The notes beneath the pieces are model-generated. The model did not search any database, was not told the origin of the DNA, and saw only the letters and a program-made list of their open reading frames with translations. Shown here one piece after another: positions 27,603-36,018 of a stretch of DNA of 42,125 nucleotides. This stretch comes from Mycobacterium sp. (GTDB taxonomy: Bacteria > Actinomycetota > Actinomycetes > Mycobacteriales > Mycobacteriaceae): NCBI GenBank assembly GCA_018883075.1, contig VEQU01000011.1:1-42125 (forward strand), written 5' to 3'. Numbering within the stretch: position 1 is the stretch's first letter; the number at the start of each line of letters is the position of its first letter. The translations under genes were made by a program, and so were the position numbers.

Positions 27603-27997
27603 GCCGACGGGTGGACCCGCAGGCCACCGTCGACGCGGTCGCCGCCGTCACCGAGTGGTTGCTCGATCCGAACGCCCTGACTCCTGACCGGGCCGCTCTA
27701 GGAGCGGCGGTCCGGCTCACCGCTCACACCCTGGCGGCGATCGCGCCGGGGGCCAGTGTCGAGGTGCGCATCCCGCCTTTTGTTGCGGTGCAATGCATTT
27801 CGGGTCCGAGGCACACCCGCGGGACCCCGCCCAACGTTGTGGAAACCGACCCGCGCACCTGGTTGCTGCTGGCCACCGGATTGCGCACCTTCGATGAGGA
27901 GGCCGCCGGCGGCCGGGTGTGGATGTCGGGTGGCCGGTCGGCCGAGATCGCCGCACTGTTTCCGCTGGTCAGCGTCGGGGCGCCGGGTTCCGGCTGA
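27599..27997 (+). CDS. sterol-carrier-like protein (mycobacterial conserved, Rv0807-like)
   Basis: A 132-residue soluble protein resembling the small SCP-like proteins found beside purF in mycobacteria. Recognisable parts are SVEVRIPPFVAVQC, GTPPNVVETDP and a final WMSGGRSAEIAALFPLV. GTG 27599 overlaps the protease stop (GTGA). It closes the purL run; purF follows after 84 bases with its own promoter. Ligand and function are unknown, and the family name is inference from general resemblance and position. Confidence 0.66.
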   Translation: MSRRVDPQATVDAVAAVTEWLLDPNALTPDRAALGAAVRLTAHTLAAIAPGASVEVRIPPFVAVQCISGPRHTRGTPPNVVETDPRTWLLLATGLRTFDEEAAGGRVWMSGGRSAEIAALFPLVSVGAPGSG

Positions 27998-28037
27998 CAC
28001 GAGGTGTTCGGGTTGCCGCTTTCCCCCTGTCGCCCCG

Positions 28038-28043
28038 TAGACT
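28038..28043 (+). promoter_or_regulatory. -10 box of purF
   Basis: TAGACT, identical to the purL box, but here transcription start (about 28050) is 32 bases before GTG 28082. The leader carries AGGGAG as a ribosome-binding site. Confidence 0.5.
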
Positions 28044-28081
28044 GAGAGCTCTCACCGATCCGCCAGGGAGCAGCCCATCTC

Positions 28082-29590
28082 GTGACCGGCCACGTGGAAA
28101 ACCCCCCTCGGGAAGAGTGCGGCGTCTTCGGCGTCTGGGCACCCGGTGAGGAAGTCGCCAAGCTCACGTACTACGGCCTCTATGCGTTGCAGCACCGTGG
28201 GCAGGAGGCTGCCGGCATTGCGGTCGCGGACGGCTCGCAGGTGCTGGTGTTCAAGGATCTCGGTCTGGTGTCGCAGGTGTTCGATGAGCAGACACTGGCC
28301 GCGATGCCGGGTTACGTCGCGGTGGGGCACTGCCGGTACTCGACAACCGGATCGACCACCTGGGAGAACGCCCAACCGGTGTTCCGCAACACCGCAGCGG
28401 GCACCGGAGTCGCATTGGGCCACAACGGAAACCTGGTCAACACCACTGAGTTGGCCGAACGTGCGCGCGCACTGGGTCTGATCAACCACAACATGCCTGG
28501 CGCGGCCACCACCGACTCCGACATCATCGGCGCGCTGCTCGCGGCCGGCGCGGCGGACTCCAGCATCGAACAGGCCGCTCTAGAACTGCTGCCGGGGGTG
28601 CGCGGCGCGTTCTGCCTCGTCTTCATGGACGAGACCACGCTCTACGCGGCACGTGATCCCTTCGGAGTGCGGCCGCTGTCGCTCGGACGCCTGGATCGTG
28701 GCTGGGTGGTGGCATCGGAGACCGCCGCGCTCGACATCGTCGGCGCATCCTTCGTCCGCGATATCGAACCCGGCGAACTGCTGGCCATCGATGCTGACGG
28801 AGTCCGTTCCAGCCGGTTCGCCCCGCCGACGCCCAAGGGCTGCGTATTCGAGTACGTCTACCTCGCTCGTCCGGACAGCAATCTGGCCGGCCGTTCGGTG
28901 CACGCCACCCGGGTGGACATCGGGCGCCGACTGGCCAGGGAGAAGCCGGTCGAGGCCGACCTGGTGATCGGTGTTCCGGAGTCGGGTACTCCCGCGGCGG
29001 TGGGTTACGCCCAGGAGTCCGGCATTCCATTCGGCCAGGGTCTGATGAAGAACGCCTATGTGGGCAGAACCTTCATCCAGCCCTCGCAGACCATCCGCCA
29101 GCTGGGTATCCGACTGAAGCTTAATCCGCTCAAAGAGGTCATCCGGGGCAAGCGGCTGATCGTGGTGGACGATTCGATCGTCCGCGGCAACACGCAGCGG
29201 GCGCTGGTTCGCATGCTGCGCGAGGCCGGCGCGGTGGAGGTGCATGTCCGGATCGCATCGCCGCCGGTGAAGTGGCCGTGTTTCTACGGGATCGACTTCG
29301 CCACTCCCGCGGAACTGATCGCCAACGCGCCGGGGACCCAGACCGGCGACGGCGAGATGCTCGAGGCCGTGCGTCAGGCCATCGGAGCCGACAGCCTCGG
29401 CTACATCTCCCAGCAGGCGATGATTTCGGCCACCGAACAGCCCGCGAGCCGACTGTGTTGCGCGTGCTTCGACGGCAAGTACCCGATCGAACTACCCAGT
29501 GCCAATGCGCTCGGCAAGAACGTCATGGAGAACATGCTGGCGGCGGTGCAGGCCGACAATGACAACGCCTCAGCGTTGAGCCGCCCCTAG
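28082..29590 (+). CDS. purF: amidophosphoribosyltransferase
   Basis: First committed enzyme of purine synthesis, 502 residues, which transfers glutamine-derived ammonia to PRPP. A short propeptide (12 residues) precedes the N-terminal nucleophile Cys13 in EECGVFGV, as in the Bacillus-type enzyme. The glutaminase domain includes LQHRGQEAAGI and HNGN. The PRPP motif is IVVDDSIVRGNT. Cysteines in RLCCACFDGKYP near the C-terminus, with earlier ones, suggest the iron-sulfur cluster of that type. GTG 28082 is the only sensible start. The enzyme is normally feedback-inhibited by purine nucleotides. Confidence 0.97.
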   Translation: MTGHVENPPREECGVFGVWAPGEEVAKLTYYGLYALQHRGQEAAGIAVADGSQVLVFKDLGLVSQVFDEQTLAAMPGYVAVGHCRYSTTGSTTWENAQPVFRNTAAGTGVALGHNGNLVNTTELAERARALGLINHNMPGAATTDSDIIGALLAAGAADSSIEQAALELLPGVRGAFCLVFMDETTLYAARDPFGVRPLSLGRLDRGWVVASETAALDIVGASFVRDIEPGELLAIDADGVRSSRFAPPTPKGCVFEYVYLARPDSNLAGRSVHATRVDIGRRLAREKPVEADLVIGVPESGTPAAVGYAQESGIPFGQGLMKNAYVGRTFIQPSQTIRQLGIRLKLNPLKEVIRGKRLIVVDDSIVRGNTQRALVRMLREAGAVEVHVRIASPPVKWPCFYGIDFATPAELIANAPGTQTGDGEMLEAVRQAIGADSLGYISQQAMISATEQPASRLCCACFDGKYPIELPSANALGKNVMENMLAAVQADNDNASALSRP

Positions 29591-29607
29591 TCTGCGATTC
29601 CAGGCGC

Positions 29608-30951
29608 TCATTTCTCGGCCGAGGTGATCCTGCGAACCCGGCGGTCCATCGCGATCGCCTGCAGTGGGCGGCCGGCGTACCAGTACACCCGGCCCAGCAG
29701 CCCGCGGGGATAGAAGATCGCCTGCTGCTCATATCGACTTCCGTTGCCCTCCGGGGTGATTCGCATCTCAAGCCACCGGTCGCCGGCGCCACGGCGGTCA
29801 GCGCGCAGTTTGAGCACCTTGCCCTCGTCGCGCTCCTCCACCCGCCAGTGGGCGGGAACGCTGCTCTGCACCGCCTTCCACAGCTGATCCGGGCTGACCG
29901 AGGTGTGCCGTGACCGGGTATCGGTGAAGACCACTTCGCCCGCCCACTCGGGGTCACTTGGAAGCTGCGCCGCGGTTCCGGTGTTCCAAGTGGTCTCCAC
30001 CTCCCCGCGGGCGATACGCGCCAGCGCGAGTTCCACCGACCGCTTGTACGGGGTCAGTCCGCCCTCCGGCGGAGCGATGATGGTGTCGATGTCGTGGTTG
30101 CTCATCACCGCATCGCAGTGCAGGGACTCCACCAGTGGCCGTGCCAGACCAGCCGGGATAGGTGTGACCAACCCGACCCACAGCGAGGCGATCCGCGGGG
30201 TGAGCACCGGCAGCACCAGAATGCGACGCGGCCGCAGTCCAGCGACCTCGGCGTAGATCTGCATCATGTCGCCGTATTCCAGTACGTCGGGTCCGCCGAT
30301 ATCCCATTCGCGCGACTCCGGCACCGGGCAGGTGGCCGCTTCGACCAGGTAGTGCAACACATCGCGGATGGCGATGGGCTGGATCTTGTTGTGCACCCAC
30401 TTCGGTGTCGTCATCACCGGCAGGCGGTCGGTGAGGTGGCGGACCATCTCGAAGGACGCCGAACCCGAACCCACGACCACCCCGGCCTGCAGCACGATCG
30501 TCTCGATGCCGGAGGCGATCAAGATCTCGCCGACTGCGGTGCGCGATCCCAGATGCGTGGACAGTTCCGCACCCTCGGGGTGCAGGCCGGACAGATAGAC
30601 GATGCGGCGCACGCCTGCTTTTCGGGCGGCCGAGACGACGTTGCTCGCCGCCCGGCGCTCCTCGGCGGCGAAGTCCTTCTCGAAGCCCATCGAGTGAACG
30701 AGGTAGTAGACGACGTCGACGTCCTCGAAGGCCGCTTCCAGGGACGCGGCGTCACCGAGATCCCCGCGGGCCACCTCGATGCGGTCGCGCCACGGGACAC
30801 CCGCGAGCTTCTCCGGGGTCCGGGCCAGTGCCCGCACCTCGAATCCGCTCTCCAGCAGCCGTGGCACCAGTCGTCCACCGATGTAGCCGGTGGAGCCTGT
30901 CACCAGGCAGCGAAGCCGCTCAGCGCCCACAACCACCTCCTCAACACTCAT
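29608..30951 (-). CDS. NAD(P)-binding protein with DUF2867 domain
   Basis: A 447-residue two-part protein. Residues about 10-280 are an extended-SDR-like NAD(P)H-binding domain starting with RCLVTGSTGYIGG and containing VYYLVHSMG and VYLSGLHPEG. Residues about 300-447 match DUF2867, a SRPBCC/START-like fold, with TSVSPDQLWKAVQS and a hydrophobic C-terminal stretch (FYPRGLLGRVYWYAGRPL). The fusion is common in actinobacteria and its function is unknown. It converges on purF with an 18-base gap, without an obvious terminator. Confidence 0.82.
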   Translation of the reverse strand: MSVEEVVVGAERLRCLVTGSTGYIGGRLVPRLLESGFEVRALARTPEKLAGVPWRDRIEVARGDLGDAASLEAAFEDVDVVYYLVHSMGFEKDFAAEERRAASNVVSAARKAGVRRIVYLSGLHPEGAELSTHLGSRTAVGEILIASGIETIVLQAGVVVGSGSASFEMVRHLTDRLPVMTTPKWVHNKIQPIAIRDVLHYLVEAATCPVPESREWDIGGPDVLEYGDMMQIYAEVAGLRPRRILVLPVLTPRIASLWVGLVTPIPAGLARPLVESLHCDAVMSNHDIDTIIAPPEGGLTPYKRSVELALARIARGEVETTWNTGTAAQLPSDPEWAGEVVFTDTRSRHTSVSPDQLWKAVQSSVPAHWRVEERDEGKVLKLRADRRGAGDRWLEMRITPEGNGSRYEQQAIFYPRGLLGRVYWYAGRPLQAIAMDRRVRRITSAEK

Positions 30952-31022
30952 TGAACCCGCTACGGCCCTTTCCCGCAGGATCGCGGACGCGCCGTCACAG
31001 CGTCGTCACCGAAACCTTGCCG

Positions 31023-31481
31023 TCAGGAAACCGGACACCCCGCCGGCGTGGGAACCTCGACCGACAGCGGTGTGCCCACCGGATTGATGTAGACGACCTC
31101 CATCACCAGCGGCGTGGACCCCTGATTGCGCCCGTTGTGGACGAAACCCGGGCCGATGCCCTCCTTGACCGGCGCGCCAGCGTCGTAGACCGCGTCGACG
31201 ACGCAGCCGTCGCCGCCGATGTTCCAGTGCGTCATGGTGCCTTCGCTGATATAGCCGAAGACGTCGCCCGGGTGGTAGTGCCAGCCGGTGCCGGCGCCCG
31301 GTTCGACGGTGATCCTGGTGACGATGTAGTCCGTGCCGCCGACGGTGTTCGTCGACAGGGTCTCGACCTGCACCCCGGGAGGCGCGGCCGGGGCGGCCGG
31401 TGCCAGGGCGATTGCGGTGACTGCCGCGCATACCCAGCCGATCAGGATGGCTAACGCGGAGCGGAACAAGAGTGCCGTCAT
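31023..31481 (-). CDS. secreted cupin-domain protein
   Basis: A 152-residue exported protein. The N-terminus (FRSALAILIGWVCAAVTAIALA) is a signal peptide with likely cleavage after APAAPA near residue 33. The body is a cupin barrel: GTGWHYHPGDVFGYISEG has the metal-binding His-x-His and the following Gly/Glu positions, and GFVHNGRNQG supplies the second-motif His. ATG 31481 has GGGAG a short distance upstream. It diverges from the DUF2461 gene across 64 bp. Enzymatic role unknown. Confidence 0.78.
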   Translation of the reverse strand: MTALLFRSALAILIGWVCAAVTAIALAPAAPAAPPGVQVETLSTNTVGGTDYIVTRITVEPGAGTGWHYHPGDVFGYISEGTMTHWNIGGDGCVVDAVYDAGAPVKEGIGPGFVHNGRNQGSTPLVMEVVYINPVGTPLSVEVPTPAGCPVS

Positions 31482-31533
31482 GGCTCCCAGGGTGTCACAG
31501 CCCGAACCACGCGCACCCCGAAACCCACCGGGT

Positions 31534-31539
31534 TACCGT
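31534..31539 (+). promoter_or_regulatory. -10 box of the DUF2461 gene (leaderless)
   Basis: TACCGT with its last T at -7 from ATG 31546. Confidence 0.5.
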
Positions 31540-31545
31540 GCTGTG

Positions 31546-32175
31546 ATGGCGTTCGCAGGGTGGCCCGTCGAGGCGGTCGAGTTCTACGAGGGCCTGGACG
31601 CCGACAACTCCAAGGTGTACTGGCAACGCCACAAAGCCACCTACGAGCGATGCGTCCGTGCGCCGATGGAGCAACTGCTGGCCGAACTGGCCGATGAATT
31701 CGGTCCCGCGAAACTGTTCAGGCCCTACCGCGACGTTCGCTTCAGTGCCGACAAGACTCCCTACAAGACCAACTGCGCGGCCACTCTGGGCTCGGGAATC
31801 ACCCGGAATTATGTGTCCTTCTCCGCTGAGGGACTGTCGGTCGGCGGCGGTCTGTACATGCCCGACCCATCGGCACTGGCCCGCTATCGCGCCGCAGTCG
31901 CCGCGGAGAAGTCGGGAGCGCAACTGGCCGCGATCGTCGCTGCACTGCACACCGACGGTCATGACACGATGGCCCACGAGATACTCAAGACCGCTCCGCG
32001 CGGATTCGACCGGGAGCACCCCCGCATCGAACTGCTGCGGCACAAGGGCATCGCCGCCATGAAATCCTGGCCGGTGGGCGCCTGGCTGGGCACCGCCAAG
32101 GCCAAGGACCGTGTGGTGGGCGCCTTACGCGCGGCCGGCCCGCTGAACGCCTGGCTGACACGGTACGTCGGTTGA
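31546..32175 (+). CDS. DUF2461 family protein
   Basis: A 209-residue protein of the DUF2461 (TIGR02453) family, whose function is not known. Family features are the N-terminal FYEGLDADNSKVYWQRHK (about 14-31), the conserved RPYRDVRFSADKTPYKT (about 65-81), and the GGGLYMPDP segment. ATG 31546 is fixed by the leaderless promoter; GTG 31543 is adjacent and in frame. It precedes the LhgO-like gene by 54 bases, and that gene has its own -10. Confidence 0.85.
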   Translation: MAFAGWPVEAVEFYEGLDADNSKVYWQRHKATYERCVRAPMEQLLAELADEFGPAKLFRPYRDVRFSADKTPYKTNCAATLGSGITRNYVSFSAEGLSVGGGLYMPDPSALARYRAAVAAEKSGAQLAAIVAALHTDGHDTMAHEILKTAPRGFDREHPRIELLRHKGIAAMKSWPVGAWLGTAKAKDRVVGALRAAGPLNAWLTRYVG

Positions 32176-32183
32176 CGAACCGG

Positions 32184-32189
32184 TAGCCT
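32184..32189 (+). promoter_or_regulatory. -10 box of the lhgO-like gene
   Basis: TAGCCT; predicted transcription start about 32196, giving a leader of roughly 34 bases. Confidence 0.4.
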
Positions 32190-32229
32190 TTGAAGCCTTG
32201 CCGGCGCGACTGGATGGGGCGGGACTGCG

Positions 32230-33444
32230 GTGGCACCTTCGACTCACGACCTGGTGGTGGTCGGGGCCGGGATTGTCGGGCTGGCGGTGGCACGCGAGTG
32301 GATCACCCGCCGCCCCGCAGACTCCGTCGTCGTGCTGGAGCGGGAACCGGAACCGGCAATGCACCAGACCGGCAACAACTCCGGGGTCATTCACGGGGGG
32401 ATTTACTACCAACCCGATTCCCTGAAGGCCCGCCTGTGCGTTGAGGGCGCGCGGCTGATGTACGACTACTGCGACGAGCACACGATTCCCTACCAGCGTT
32501 GCGGCAAGCTGATCGTGGCACTCGACGCTGCCGAACTTGGCCGCCTCGACGACCTGGAGGCCCGCGGTGTCGCCAACCAGGTTCCCGGACTTCGGCGTAT
32601 CGGCCCCGGCGAGATTCGCGATATCGAGCCCAACGCGGTCGGACTGCAGGCCCTGCACGCGCCGAACACCGGAGTGGTCGACTACGCCGCCGTCGCCGGA
32701 CGCATCGCCGCGGAGTTGCGCGCCGGCGGGGTCGCGCTGCGTTTCAGTACGAATGTGACCGCCATCGAAGGTGCCGGCACCGCAGTGGTGCACACGCCGC
32801 AGGGTCCGGTGTCGGCGAAGACCGTGATCGTCTGTGCCGGTCTGTGGGCCGACCGGCTCGCCCGCAGGGCCGGTGCCTCGCGTGACCCGCAGATCGTGCC
32901 GTTCCGCGGTGCCTATCTTGGCCTGAGTCGAACGACGTCGCCACGGGTGAACGGGATGATCTATCCGGTGCCCAATCCCGAATTGCCCTTCCTCGGCGTG
33001 CATATCACCAAACATGTGGATGACCACGTCACTCTCGGCCCGACTGCGATGATGGTCGCGGCTCGCGATTCCTACTCGCTGCGCCGGGTGAATCTGCGTG
33101 ATGCATGGGAGTCGCTGACCTGGCCCGGCACCTGGAGGGTCGGGCGGCGGTATTGGCGGGTGGGTATCGACGAGATGCGGATGGCCGCCAGTCGGCGGGC
33201 GTTCGTGGCCGCCGCGGCCCGTTACCTTCCCGGCCTGACGGTCGCCGATCTTGACGGCAGCGCCTATGCCGGGATCCGTGCACAGGCGGTGGGCCGGGAC
33301 GGATCACTGGTCGACGACTTCGTGATATCGCGGGACAACAACGTGTTCCATGTCCGCAACGCGCCATCACCGGCGGCGACTGCTGCGTTCGCGCTCGGCC
33401 GGGAACTAGTCGACCGGGTACTGGGCCGATCCGGCGACCGGTAG
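32230..33444 (+). CDS. lhgO: L-2-hydroxyglutarate oxidase-like FAD enzyme
   Basis: A 404-residue FAD-dependent oxidoreductase of the DAO/LhgO group, which oxidises L-2-hydroxyglutarate to 2-oxoglutarate and thus removes a by-product of central metabolism. The FAD dinucleotide motif VVGAGIVGLAVAREW is at about 9-23, followed by the LhgO-like HQTGNNSGVIHGGIYY segment (41-56) with the conserved HxGIYY. The C-terminal RAQAVGRDGSLVDDFVI and HVRNAPSPAAT also fit. GTG 32230 starts directly before the beta strand. purM follows 11 bases downstream but has its own promoter. Confidence 0.88.
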   Translation: MAPSTHDLVVVGAGIVGLAVAREWITRRPADSVVVLEREPEPAMHQTGNNSGVIHGGIYYQPDSLKARLCVEGARLMYDYCDEHTIPYQRCGKLIVALDAAELGRLDDLEARGVANQVPGLRRIGPGEIRDIEPNAVGLQALHAPNTGVVDYAAVAGRIAAELRAGGVALRFSTNVTAIEGAGTAVVHTPQGPVSAKTVIVCAGLWADRLARRAGASRDPQIVPFRGAYLGLSRTTSPRVNGMIYPVPNPELPFLGVHITKHVDDHVTLGPTAMMVAARDSYSLRRVNLRDAWESLTWPGTWRVGRRYWRVGIDEMRMAASRRAFVAAAARYLPGLTVADLDGSAYAGIRAQAVGRDGSLVDDFVISRDNNVFHVRNAPSPAATAAFALGRELVDRVLGRSGDR

Positions 33445-33447
33445 CCT
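33442..33447 (+). promoter_or_regulatory. -10 box of purM
   Basis: TAGCCT overlaps the TAG stop of the upstream gene and places transcription start near 33454, two bases before ATG 33456. Confidence 0.5.
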
Positions 33448-33455
33448 TGACGCCG

Positions 33456-34595
33456 ATGTCCGCAAAGCCCCGATCCTCGGAGAAAACCGTCCCCCGCGCC
33501 CCGTTGTCTGCCGGCGTCTCCTACGCGTCCGCGGGTGTTGACATCGAGGCCGGCGACCGCGCCGTCGACCTTTTCAAGCCGCTGGCCAAGCGGGCCAGCC
33601 GGCCGGAGGTCCGCGGCGGACTCGGTGGCTTCGCCGGATTGTTCGCCTTGCGCGGCGGCTACCGCGAACCGCTGCTGGCCTCATCCACCGACGGGGTCGG
33701 TACCAAACTCGCAGTGGCCCAGGCGATGGACAAGCACGACACCGTAGGACTCGATCTGGTCGCGATGGTGGTCGACGATCTCGTGGTCTGCGGTGCCGAA
33801 CCGCTGTTCCTGCAGGATTACATCGCGGTGGGTCGAACCGTCCCGGAACGCGTCAGTGCGATCGTCTCCGGTATTGCCGAGGGATGTGTCATCGCCGGGT
33901 GCGCGCTACTCGGTGGCGAGACGGCCGAACACCCCGGCCTGATGGAGCCGGACCACTACGACATCTCCGCCACGGGGGTCGGTGTGGTGGAGGCCGACGA
34001 CCTGCTCGGACCGGAGCGTGTCCGGCCCGGCGACGTGATCATCGCGATGGGCTCGTCGGGACTGCATTCCAACGGCTACTCGCTGGCCCGCAAGGTGCTG
34101 CTGGAGATCGACCGGATGAATCTCGCCGGCCACGTCGAGGAGTTCGGTCGCACCCTCGGCGAGGAACTCCTCGAACCGACCCGCATCTACGCCAAGGATT
34201 GCCTCGCGCTGGCCGCCGAAACGCAGGTCCGCACCTTCTGCCACGTGACCGGTGGCGGTCTGGCCGGCAACCTGGAACGGGTCATTCCGCCCGGGCTGGT
34301 CGCCGAGGTCGAGCGAGGGAGTTGGACGCCCGCCCCTATCTTCGCCATGATCGCCCAGCGGGGCCGGGTCGAGCGTGCCGAGATGGAGAAGACCTTCAAC
34401 ATGGGGGTGGGCATGGTGGCCGTTGTCGCACCGGAGGACACCGACCGGGCGCTGGCCATCCTGACCGCCCGCCACCTCGACTGCTGGACGCTGGGCACCG
34501 TCACGAAGAACGGCGAGAAGGGCACCTCAAAGGGGGTGGCCAAAGGGCAGGACGGCCCGCGTGCCGTTTTGGTGGGGCAGCACCCCCGCTTCTAG
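33456..34595 (+). CDS. purM: phosphoribosylformylglycinamidine cyclo-ligase
   Basis: AIR synthetase, 379 residues, which closes the imidazole ring of FGAM using ATP. Family segments are SYASAGVDIEAGD near the start, STDGVGTKLAVAQ (ATP/Mg region), MVVDDLVVCGAEPLFLQDY, and CALLGGETAEHPG. ATG 33456 fits the near-leaderless promoter; a TTG three codons upstream is in frame but less likely. The stop is 9 bases from the convergent DUF3073 gene, matching Rv0809-Rv0810c. Confidence 0.97.
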   Translation: MSAKPRSSEKTVPRAPLSAGVSYASAGVDIEAGDRAVDLFKPLAKRASRPEVRGGLGGFAGLFALRGGYREPLLASSTDGVGTKLAVAQAMDKHDTVGLDLVAMVVDDLVVCGAEPLFLQDYIAVGRTVPERVSAIVSGIAEGCVIAGCALLGGETAEHPGLMEPDHYDISATGVGVVEADDLLGPERVRPGDVIIAMGSSGLHSNGYSLARKVLLEIDRMNLAGHVEEFGRTLGEELLEPTRIYAKDCLALAAETQVRTFCHVTGGGLAGNLERVIPPGLVAEVERGSWTPAPIFAMIAQRGRVERAEMEKTFNMGVGMVAVVAPEDTDRALAILTARHLDCWTLGTVTKNGEKGTSKGVAKGQDGPRAVLVGQHPRF

Positions 34596-34604
34596 CGCGT
34601 GTGG

Positions 34605-34766
34605 TCAGCGACGGCCGTCGTCGTCGTCCCAGGAATCCTGATCGAGATCGTCATCGGACGACCCGGCAAGCTCTTGCTGAAGCCTGCTGAAATCAGTTTG
34701 CGGAGAGCTGTATTTCAGCTCTCGGGCAACCTTGGTCTGCTTTGCCTTAGCCCGGCCGCGGCCCAT
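34605..34766 (-). CDS. DUF3073 small protein
   Basis: A 53-residue actinobacterial protein of the DUF3073 family, habitually found next to purM. The N-terminus MGRGRAKAKQTKVARELKY is basic and the C-terminus (SSDDDLDQDSWDDDDGRR) very acidic. ATG 34766 is chosen because it starts the conserved MGRGRAKAKQ block and has GAGGGGG upstream. Its leader contains two inverted repeats, one of which includes the ribosome-binding site. Function unknown; a nucleic-acid or ribosome-associated role is possible from charge but unproven. Confidence 0.85.
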   Translation of the reverse strand: MGRGRAKAKQTKVARELKYSSPQTDFSRLQQELAGSSDDDLDQDSWDDDDGRR

Positions 34767-34844
34767 GGGGGAACCCCCTCGCGCAATTACGGAGCGGCCT
34801 GAACTCAGGCGGCTCCGGATCAATGTGGTATTCGTCCTGCCCAC
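34767..34844 (-). promoter_or_regulatory. structured 5' leader of the DUF3073 gene
   Basis: Between the predicted transcription start (about 34838) and ATG 34766 are two inverted repeats. One, at 34791-34816, pairs GGAGC with GCTCC and GCCTGA with TCAGGC around a two-base centre. The other, at 34767-34778, is GGGGG-AA-CCCCC and directly adjoins the ATG, enclosing the G-rich ribosome-binding site. The pairing could limit translation. Confidence 0.4.
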
Positions 34845-34850
34845 ACTTTA
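34845..34850 (-). promoter_or_regulatory. -10 box of the DUF3073 gene
   Basis: Minus-strand TAAAGT; predicted start of transcription near 34838, leaving a leader of about 72 bases. Confidence 0.4.
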
Positions 34851-34900
34851 CCGTGCCGGGTGGCGATGCGCGGTCAGGCCCGTTCGGCCGCCGGAGAACA

Positions 34901-35980
34901 TCAGCCCGCCCCGCCCCGCAGCCTGTCCACCGCGCGCCGGCCGGCGCCGGCCACATCTGCCGGCGGCATCGAGTCCGGGTCGATCTGCGCGGACACCGCG
35001 TGCGCACCACCGGTCGTCAGCGGCGTCTCCGCAGGAATACCGCGCTTGAGCAGTGCCAATGCCATCGGGCCGTGATCCACGTGGTCGATCACGGTGCCCA
35101 GCCGCCCGACCGTGCGGCCGTCGGCGAGAACCGGATCGCCGGTCGCCGGCCGCTCACCCGAGCCGTCCAGGTGCAGCAGGACCAGCATCCGGGGCGGCCG
35201 GCCCAGGTTGTGCACCCGCGCGACCGTCTCCTGCCCGCGGTAGCAGCCCTTGTCCAGATGGACCGCGCCGGGAATCCAGCCGACCTCGTGCGGGATGGTC
35301 CGCTCGTCGGTGTCAACGCCCAGGCGCGGACGCATCAGCGCCACGCGGTGCGCTTCATAGGTCCAGATGCCGGCGCGGCCGATCCCGGCATCCCCGAGCC
35401 GCTTCAGCCAGAGGTCCTTGTTCTCCCGGGGAACCAGCAGGTCCACCTCGATCCGGTCATCGGGGACCGGCATCCGGCGCGCGAACCCCCCACCGGACAG
35501 TGCGACCGCGGTCGCCGGCGCCGGCAGCGCATCGAGCCGGAGCGCCTCACGCACCGACTCCCCGGCCGACCGGTCCGCCAGCACCGACAGCACCGCGACG
35601 TCGGCCGCGGCCGGCTGGACATCAGACCAGAACACCATCTTCGTCAGGTAGGCGAGCAGCGCCTCGCCGCGCCACGGCTCGGTGTCCAGATAGGTGACTC
35701 CGCCCAGTTCGGTCTGCTGCCAGTGATCCTCGACCCGGCCCTGACCGTCCAGGCTGAGGTTCTCGGTGCAGGCACCATCGGCAAGGTCGGCGACGTGCTG
35801 GGTGCACAGCGAGTGCAGCCAGTTGCGGCGCTCGCTTCCGGTCAGCGTGATGACGGCGCGGTTGGACCGGTCCACGACCACCGCACCGCGCTGGGCGGCG
35901 CGTTGCTCGCCCAAGGGGTCGCCGTAGTGCCACACCGCGCCGGCGTCCGGCGAACCCTCCGGTGCCCGAACGGCTGTCAT
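34901..35980 (-). CDS. ygfZ: YgfZ/GcvT-type folate-binding protein
   Basis: A 359-residue member of the GcvT-like YgfZ family, which uses tetrahydrofolate and helps repair or assemble certain iron-sulfur enzymes. The family signature K-G-C-Y-x-G-Q-E is present as DKGCYRGQETVARVHN near residues 242-257. Early segments (AVVVDRSNRAVITLTGSERRNWLHSL) match the folate-binding half. ATG 35980 is set by TAGGCT at 35992-35987 with exact leaderless spacing. It diverges from the pabC-like gene, as Rv0811c and Rv0812 do. PurF's likely Fe-S cluster makes a functional tie to this locus conceivable. Confidence 0.88.
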   Translation of the reverse strand: MTAVRAPEGSPDAGAVWHYGDPLGEQRAAQRGAVVVDRSNRAVITLTGSERRNWLHSLCTQHVADLADGACTENLSLDGQGRVEDHWQQTELGGVTYLDTEPWRGEALLAYLTKMVFWSDVQPAAADVAVLSVLADRSAGESVREALRLDALPAPATAVALSGGGFARRMPVPDDRIEVDLLVPRENKDLWLKRLGDAGIGRAGIWTYEAHRVALMRPRLGVDTDERTIPHEVGWIPGAVHLDKGCYRGQETVARVHNLGRPPRMLVLLHLDGSGERPATGDPVLADGRTVGRLGTVIDHVDHGPMALALLKRGIPAETPLTTGGAHAVSAQIDPDSMPPADVAGAGRRAVDRLRGGAG

Positions 35981-35986
35981 GGGATA

Positions 35987-35992
35987 AGCCTA
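35987..35992 (-). promoter_or_regulatory. -10 box of ygfZ (leaderless)
   Basis: Minus-strand TAGGCT, last T at -7 from ATG 35980. The divergent pabC -10 box lies 12 bases away. Confidence 0.55.
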
Positions 35993-36004
35993 CGAGCCGG
36001 CCGG

Positions 36005-36010
36005 TACTCT
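36005..36010 (+). promoter_or_regulatory. -10 box of the pabC-like gene
   Basis: TACTCT places transcription start at about 36017, two bases before ATG 36019. Confidence 0.45.
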
Positions 36011-36018
36011 CTGCACCC

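Noticed and set aside
28050..28081. Purine riboswitch before purF
   Set aside because: The predicted leader is only about 32 bases, too short for an aptamer, and the other pur genes are leaderless or nearly so.
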